From Lentinus brumalis (lineage: Eukaryota; Basidiomycota; Agaricomycetes; Polyporales; Polyporaceae): DNA of 64,000 nt. The stretch covers positions 1-64,000 of the forward strand of contig MARA01000078.1 of the NCBI GenBank assembly GCA_001792895.1. Direction: 5' to 3'. The stretch's first letter is position 1. Each line of letters opens with the position of its first letter. Below, piece after piece: positions 59,325 through 64,000 of the stretch. The translations under genes were made by a program, and so were the position numbers. The notes under the pieces are model-generated. The model saw only the letters and a list, made by a program, of their open reading frames with translations, had not been told where the DNA came from and made no database searches.

Positions 59325-60053
59325 TCAGTCTTGTAGACCGCTTACAATCATGTCGAGACTTGCGACTGTGCGTGGTCTTGCTTTTGTCTTGGTGTCCTTC
59401 CGAGCTCTGATCACACGGTAGGCGAGCTTCTGCGTGATGCAGTTCAGTTTTGCGCCCGAGAGTGTATACTCCGATGGAATTGCTAGCAAGACTTCGTCGT
59501 TATCATTTTTCTCTGCCCCTTCCGCAGCTAACCTATTGGCCGCCTCATTTCCAGGGTGGCCATCATGGCCTCTAACCCACTTGTAAACCGAGTGAGCTTT
59601 CCTCATTCTCAACTGCGCCATGATAGCCTTGGTAATCTGGGCATTCCTCTGCAAGATATACCCTGTATCTTCATGCCTCCGATGCCATTTGGTGAGCGAG
59701 TCCATGACCATCTTTGAGTCTGTGATGTGTCTGACCCGAGTGAAGTCGCCAGGCAGACGCACCGCCATCAGCGTGGCCACTGCCTCTTCAGTCTGATTCG
59801 ACTGTTCTAATGTTTCCGGGAGCCGCAGACTTTTGTTCAATGCTTGGTTCCCGCCGACGAAGACCCCTGCACCGACGCGTGCATTTGCCTCGCCATTATT
59901 GGTACACACTCCAGCCTGCAGGAACATATTGATACGCAGGTCAGACTGCTGTGGTCTGCACGTCTTAGGGACGTGGTTAGCCAGGAGATCGTCTGCTAGG
60001 TACGCCCACAGTGGACACTCCGTGCTGAAGTCGAGATATGATTTTAACCACAT
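59325..60053 (-). CDS. LINE copy 2: RNase H domain
   Basis: Homologue of 52891-53475, open further upstream (YLADDLLANHVPKTCRPQQS, then INMFLQAGVCTNNGEANARV). Where a Tyr-Thr-Asp-Gly block is expected the sequence reads FLQAGVC, so the first catalytic Asp seems lost in the family or damaged in both copies. Confidence 0.75.
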   Translation of the reverse strand: MWLKSYLDFSTECPLWAYLADDLLANHVPKTCRPQQSDLRINMFLQAGVCTNNGEANARVGAGVFVGGNQALNKSLRLPETLEQSNQTEEAVATLMAVRLPGDFTRVRHITDSKMVMDSLTKWHRRHEDTGYILQRNAQITKAIMAQLRMRKAHSVYKWVRGHDGHPGNEAANRLAAEGAEKNDNDEVLLAIPSEYTLSGAKLNCITQKLAYRVIRARKDTKTKARPRTVASLDMIVSGLQD

Positions 60054-60104
60054 AATGTCTATTGCCTCATTCCTGGCGTGCAGATCCAGAACACTTAGGC
60101 CTCC

Positions 60105-60413
60105 TCACTCTACAGGCAGGCAGACATGGCTCATCCCTACTGGGGAGTTGTGCTTGTCATCCCAGAGATAGCTGCACATGACCTTCGTGAGCCATTTAAC
60201 AATAGGCTCAGGCATACGCTGAACATTCATCAGATACTGAGTCATACCCCCCACTATCATTTGTAGGACATGTTTCTTACCGATGACTGTAGAATGGCCA
60301 TTCCGCCATCGCGCCATCGCTTTCATCAACGGCTGTCGCATCGCGACCATCTTTGTGAGTACAGTTGACCATAGGTCAATCTGGTTAACCTCATTTCCAA
60401 AGAAGGCACCCAA
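60105..60413 (-). CDS. LINE copy 2: RT thumb region
   Basis: Open segment homologous to 53672-54010 (MGAFFGNEVNQIDLWST). Connects continuously to the RT at 60570 without the nested LTR element, proving the insertion in copy 1. Confidence 0.7.
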   Translation of the reverse strand: MGAFFGNEVNQIDLWSTVLTKMVAMRQPLMKAMARWRNGHSTVIGKKHVLQMIVGGMTQYLMNVQRMPEPIVKWLTKVMCSYLWDDKHNSPVGMSHVCLPVE

Positions 60414-60557
60414 AATTCATACCGGTTCGCCGTCTCTGGCCACATGTACGTTAGTTGGGAAGTTCTCCCAATTCCCTGTCGAGTGGTATGTATCCGCTAC
60501 TCTCTGTCTGTACTCGGAGGAGCCTATTGGGATAATCTCTGTTTTCTGCAGGTTGAA

Positions 60558-61352
60558 TCACGCTTTTGCGGCCGAACACCAGGTGTCGAGGATCGACTGG
60601 AGCACAGCGAAGTCGTCGTCCGACGAGACATACACGGTCATGTCGTCCCGAACAGGGTAGCCTTGAGCACTTCTCCGGTGCATGGAATACTGAGGCATGT
60701 CAGGTCTGAATGTCAAATCATCGCGAGAGAGGTTCAATGGCAAGGTGAACAATAAGGAGGAGAGGGGGTCGCCCTGGCGTACTCCCCGATAAACCTGATA
60801 CGGTCTACTCAGAATGCCATTGATCATGACTGACGTGTTTGCGTTTGCATATAGGGATTCTACTAGGTTCACAAATTCGTCAGGAATGCCAAATTGGCGA
60901 AGAACTCGCCAGAGATAGTCGTGCGCGACTTTGTCGTATGCTTTTTCCTGGTCCAGTGCGACTATCGCACCATCAGCCCCATTTTTCTCAGCCCATAGGG
61001 TCATCATCCGGGCTAATTGAGTATGATTATGGATTTTATGGCCAGGTACGAAGCCTGCTTGCAACTTGTGTATCAAGTCCGGAGCAATGTCCGCTAACCG
61101 GACTGCCAGGGTTTTGCTAAGCAATTTATAGTCTGTATTCAGGAGTGTTATTGGGCAGTAATTGACAATCTTAGACTGCTCTCCCTTCTCCTTATAGATG
61201 GGAGCAATCCAGCCCTCTGCAAAGGAAGTAGTTGCGCTCACCCCGTGGGTCCACATATCCTCAAAGGCAGCTCGCAGCAGCACCAACATGTCAAAATCCT
61301 GACAGTCAGGGAAGCGGGAGTCCTCTGAGTGCTCGCGTGCAACATCTTCCAA
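60558..61352 (-). pseudogene. LINE copy 2: reverse transcriptase, catalytic box damaged
   Basis: Matches the copy 1 RT through YRGVRQGDPLSSLLF, but the catalytic Phe-Ala-Asp-Asp box reads GYPVRDDMTVYV owing to a one-base deletion near 60650. Another one-base deletion near 60745 changes the frame before it. Inactive as written. Confidence 0.85.
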
Positions 61353-61355
61353 AGT

Positions 61356-62235
61356 TCAAAGCAAATTCCGTCCATACCTGGAGCAGACCCATTCTTTGAG
61401 AATCATAAGGAAAGTTCGCACTCCTCGTACGTTATTTCGCCACGCAGCTCCTGGTTGTTCGTCTGATACTGACACATTGAGGCTGTTCAAGGCTGTCCGG
61501 ATATCCTGCTCACGCTCATCCGCTGGTTTCATACTCGGCTCATCGCGCTGAACATGGTTGTGGTGCCGTCTCGCCATCTCCGCCATTTTGGCCAAGTCGT
61601 CTCGTACCGTGCTTCCTCCGACGGTCCCCTCTCAGGGTTCTTCTCGAAGGCAGGAATGACATCTCTAGGTGCGCTCTCTTTGTGCAACTGCGACCAGTAC
61701 TTCGTAGGGTGTTCCCCATATAGTCTATGGGTTGCCCTCGAATTCTGCTGCTGCTGTTTGAATCTCTTCATCTTTAGCTCTCGGATCTGTGTTGTTAGCG
61801 CAGCCGCCGCCTCAAGTGTCGCTTGTTCCGACATCGTGCGGTCTGCCTTGACCTTCCGCAGCTCCGACTCGAGTTCTCGGATCTCATGGAGCAGCTTTGG
61901 TACAACCGCTCTCTCCCGGTCTCTTGCCATCAGCATGGTGTCGACCTTGAATTTATGCAGTACAGTTTGTGGGTTCGCGCCCTCTGTCCGCACCCCGGAG
62001 GTTTCAAGGCAGGTGAGTTCATGCAGAGCTTCCATGCCTCTCTGCTTAATGCTCTTCGCTAGTTTGTTGTCTTTCAGCAGCCCGAGTGGGAAGATCGGTC
62101 GGCCTGGACGAACTATCGGGGCCGTATCCAAGGTGAGCTGGACGCTGACCATACTATGGTCAGTCTTTACCCCGGGCTCGCATATTCGCCAGTCTCGGGC
62201 ATTATTGAAGAGATCAGTACTGACGTAAATGCGAT
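61356..62235 (-). pseudogene. LINE copy 2: endonuclease end and linker
   Basis: Homologous to 57414-58230 but with small deletions near 61455 and 61602 that split the frame. Carries the same KTDHSMVSV endonuclease motif near 62155. Confidence 0.8.
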
Positions 62236-62680
62236 TTAGCCTCGAGAAGACAGTGTTCTGTCCGGACCCACGGTGGAAAGTGTAGTGCGCGCCGTTGGGT
62301 TCGTCGTACGCCAGCCATCAGCAATCATGAGGCCAAGACTTAGTTTCAGCCTGTCGAGGGCGATAATTGATGTATCGGGGCCATCTTGGACAGGCAGCCG
62401 GTCGATAATGTCTTCGACATTGTTGAAGTCGCCTGCCATGAGTTGTGGCTTGGGGCTCGCTGGGTGCATTTCATAATATTCTTCCAGCTCGTTGAAGAAC
62501 CTCTTATGTCCTTCTACACCATCAGATGTTGGAGCATAGACACACAGTATGTGCCGCTTGTCTCCGCCCTGACATTCAATTGACAGCTGCAGAGCTCTTC
62601 CAGGTATAATCTCAGTAGCTTCGGCCTTGGACTCATCGAGATAGTGCGTATTAATTACAATCGCTACTCCCTCCCGTTAG
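62236..62680 (-). pseudogene. LINE copy 2: AP-type endonuclease core
   Basis: Reads REGVAIVINTHYLDESKAEA, then RHILCVYAPTSDGVEGHKRF, and PQLMAGDFNNVEDIID with the catalytic Asp and Asn. It nicks target DNA to prime reverse transcription. A one-base change near 62680 separates it from the N-terminal frame. Confidence 0.85.
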
Positions 62681-63384
62681 GTTGGGGCATCCGGGTGTGC
62701 TGAATGGAAGATCTTAATGCGCCTTGCAAACATCTTGTGAAGGCCAGCCTTCCTCTCGTCGGTAAGGTGCGTCTCCTGGAGCCGGAGAATGCCTATACGT
62801 TGGTCAGACAGTACTTTGTATATGCGGCCCCATTTATTGTTTTCGTGATCTCTGACAAGATTCCCATAGCCGTTCATGTTGAGCGTTGCAATTCGCGGTG
62901 CTTCTTTACGGGTGAGGGTGTCCTCGCGCCATTGTACGCGTCTCGTGGGTGAGGGCGGTGGGCCTTGCATTGGGTCATCCACATCCATCTCCAGAGCAGG
63001 AGCTGCAGAGCCATCGCTCTGTGTTGCTGGGCCATCTCTGAGGTCGTTCGTCTCCTCAGACTGTTGGCCGGCAGAACCCACGTGCGACGTGGGGACAGGC
63101 CTCCCGTCAAGCTCGGGACTCCGCGAGCGAGGACGTACATCGTCCATGTTTAATCCCAGGATCTGGGATGTCTGCTGGGATCCAGCACGGGTCTCGGATT
63201 GAGGCCCTGTACACGTCTCCATCTGATGTGCCGTGATGGAGGACTCCGCCTCGTCCACCTCGTGCCCCATGGCAGCAGAGTCCTCCGTCGTGCGAAGGCG
63301 GCTGGCCGCGCCTCCGCTTCCTTCATCGAGGTCCTCGTACACACTCGCACTGGTGGCCCCTCTGTCGAAGGAGGCCGGCCACAC
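62677..63384 (-). CDS. LINE copy 2: N-terminal region and endonuclease start
   Basis: 235-codon frame. The first ~160 residues are polar and low-complexity (MWPASFDRGATSASVYEDLD ... PALEMDVDDPMQGPPPSPTR). The endonuclease fold starts with IATLNMNGYGNL and includes the catalytic Glu in LRLQETHL. No separate ORF1-type RNA-binding protein is seen; the first ATG in frame is near 63384. Confidence 0.8.
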   Translation of the reverse strand: MWPASFDRGATSASVYEDLDEGSGGAASRLRTTEDSAAMGHEVDEAESSITAHQMETCTGPQSETRAGSQQTSQILGLNMDDVRPRSRSPELDGRPVPTSHVGSAGQQSEETNDLRDGPATQSDGSAAPALEMDVDDPMQGPPPSPTRRVQWREDTLTRKEAPRIATLNMNGYGNLVRDHENNKWGRIYKVLSDQRIGILRLQETHLTDERKAGLHKMFARRIKIFHSAHPDAPT

Positions 63385-63430
63385 CGCTTCGTCGTTGACT
63401 GTTGTGATAGATAATATGTTAGTTACAACC

Positions 63431-63644
63431 TAGCATGCAACTTTCTCTGCTGTTCATGAATAGTGTAAGTATCACAGTGTATAATTATTATAACACCTGC
63501 ATAGAGATACAGGTATTATAGGAGCCCTGGTATAAGAATTCACTGGTAGAGGGCAATTGGTGCCAATGATACATATCTTTATGCCATAAACACATAAAAA
63601 ACATCAATTGACATGGCTGCAAACACAGCCCATGTTGTAGAGCT
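63431..63644. other. No gene recognised
   Basis: AT-rich flank beyond the LINE 5' end. Confidence 0.4.
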
Positions 63645-63890
63645 CCTCTGTAGCTTTCAAATGGTATAACATTCGTCCGGATTGGATAAGTATTGAGAGA
63701 GATGTGATACAAACAGTTCTTATTGGCGCCGTCCATTGGTACTTACATCCAGAAGACATAGATGCAATCCATCCCATTAACATGTACTTATCTTTACATA
63801 AACAACCTCAATTACTCAGAGGACGGATAGAGTCCCTGCTTACAACATTTGCACATCACTTATAAAGCTTACTTGGCATAGAACTGCGTT
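63645..63890 (+). repeat. Dispersed repeat D, copy 2
   Basis: Inverted relative of 48515-48745, colinear throughout with scattered substitutions. Nothing else is seen up to the window end. Confidence 0.75.
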
Positions 63891-64000
63891 AATAGGGCAC
63901 TCTATTGCAGTTTGAATCGATTGTAATTGGAATGATGCCAAGCCTTGCTTACAAATTATGATGCCAAGCCCATGCTTACAAATCGGGCGGCAAAAACATG

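Larger units (their letters stand above)
58294..63430 (-). mobile_element. LINE copy 2 (near full length)
   Basis: Same element as copy 1, reaching further 5'. The 3' end (58294) sits one or two bases from the 5' truncation point of copy 1. Order on the minus strand: N-terminal Ser/Asp-rich region, AP-type endonuclease, linker, RT, RNase H, C-terminal finger. Multiple small deletions break the frame relative to copy 1. Confidence 0.9.

Overview
The window looks like a transposon-rich, probably heterochromatic stretch of a basidiomycete (most likely Agaricomycete) chromosome. The grounds are: short GT-AG introns of about 48-81 nt with CTAAC/CTGAY-like branch sites, Zn2Cys6-type cysteine clusters, a chromodomain Ty3/Gypsy element, a pogo-like DDE transposase, a LINE with RNase H and a C-terminal Cys-Cys-His-Cys finger, and nucleotidyltransferase-like gene families that I associate with polypore-type genomes. 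I see no rRNA, tRNA or CRISPR. Almost every recognisable gene is a mobile-element gene or a host gene broken by one.

Layout. 1-12760: a complete Ty3/Gypsy element (Gypsy-1). Its sense gag-pol is broken by many frame changes. Between pol and the 3' LTR it carries an antisense cassette with two intron-containing genes, one encoding a Zn2Cys6-like cluster. 12761-18404: old, CpG-poor repeats, a TA-flanked MITE-like element and a decayed integrase-like ORF. 18405-21108: a tandem LTR-gag-LTR-gag-LTR array of a gag-only copia-type element, flanked as a unit by one 5-bp duplication. 21109-31300: a small intact two-exon gene, several dispersed repeats, a 638-bp TIR insertion proven by an empty-site paralogue, a PIF1-helicase relic joined to a nucleotidyltransferase-family fragment, and a multi-exon minus-strand gene with a second Zn2Cys6-like cluster. 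31309-34900: a minus-strand gene (F-box-like start plus nucleotidyltransferase-like motif) split by a 2.3-kb long-TIR element with a 9-bp duplication. 35066-41127: a young chromovirus (Gypsy-2) with an intact 1602-codon gag-pol whose integrase DDE glutamate is lysine. 41128-51390: low-information sequence, one three-exon gene fragment, a peptidase-like relic and a pogo-type pseudogene carrying a further insert. 51859-63430: two head-to-tail LINE copies on the minus strand; the first is 5'-truncated and contains a nested 2.4-kb non-coding LTR element.

How it works together. The window is best read as layers of insertion: target-site duplications, nested junctions and an empty-site paralogue allow a relative order. 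The most unusual object is the antisense gene cassette of Gypsy-1, bounded on both sides by the same hairpin plus polypurine tract. Because its introns lie antisense to the element's genomic RNA, they would survive reverse transcription. Many frameshifts are single-base deletions concentrated in one copy of a duplicated sequence, so some may be assembly errors rather than true decay; this applies especially to Gypsy-1 pol.
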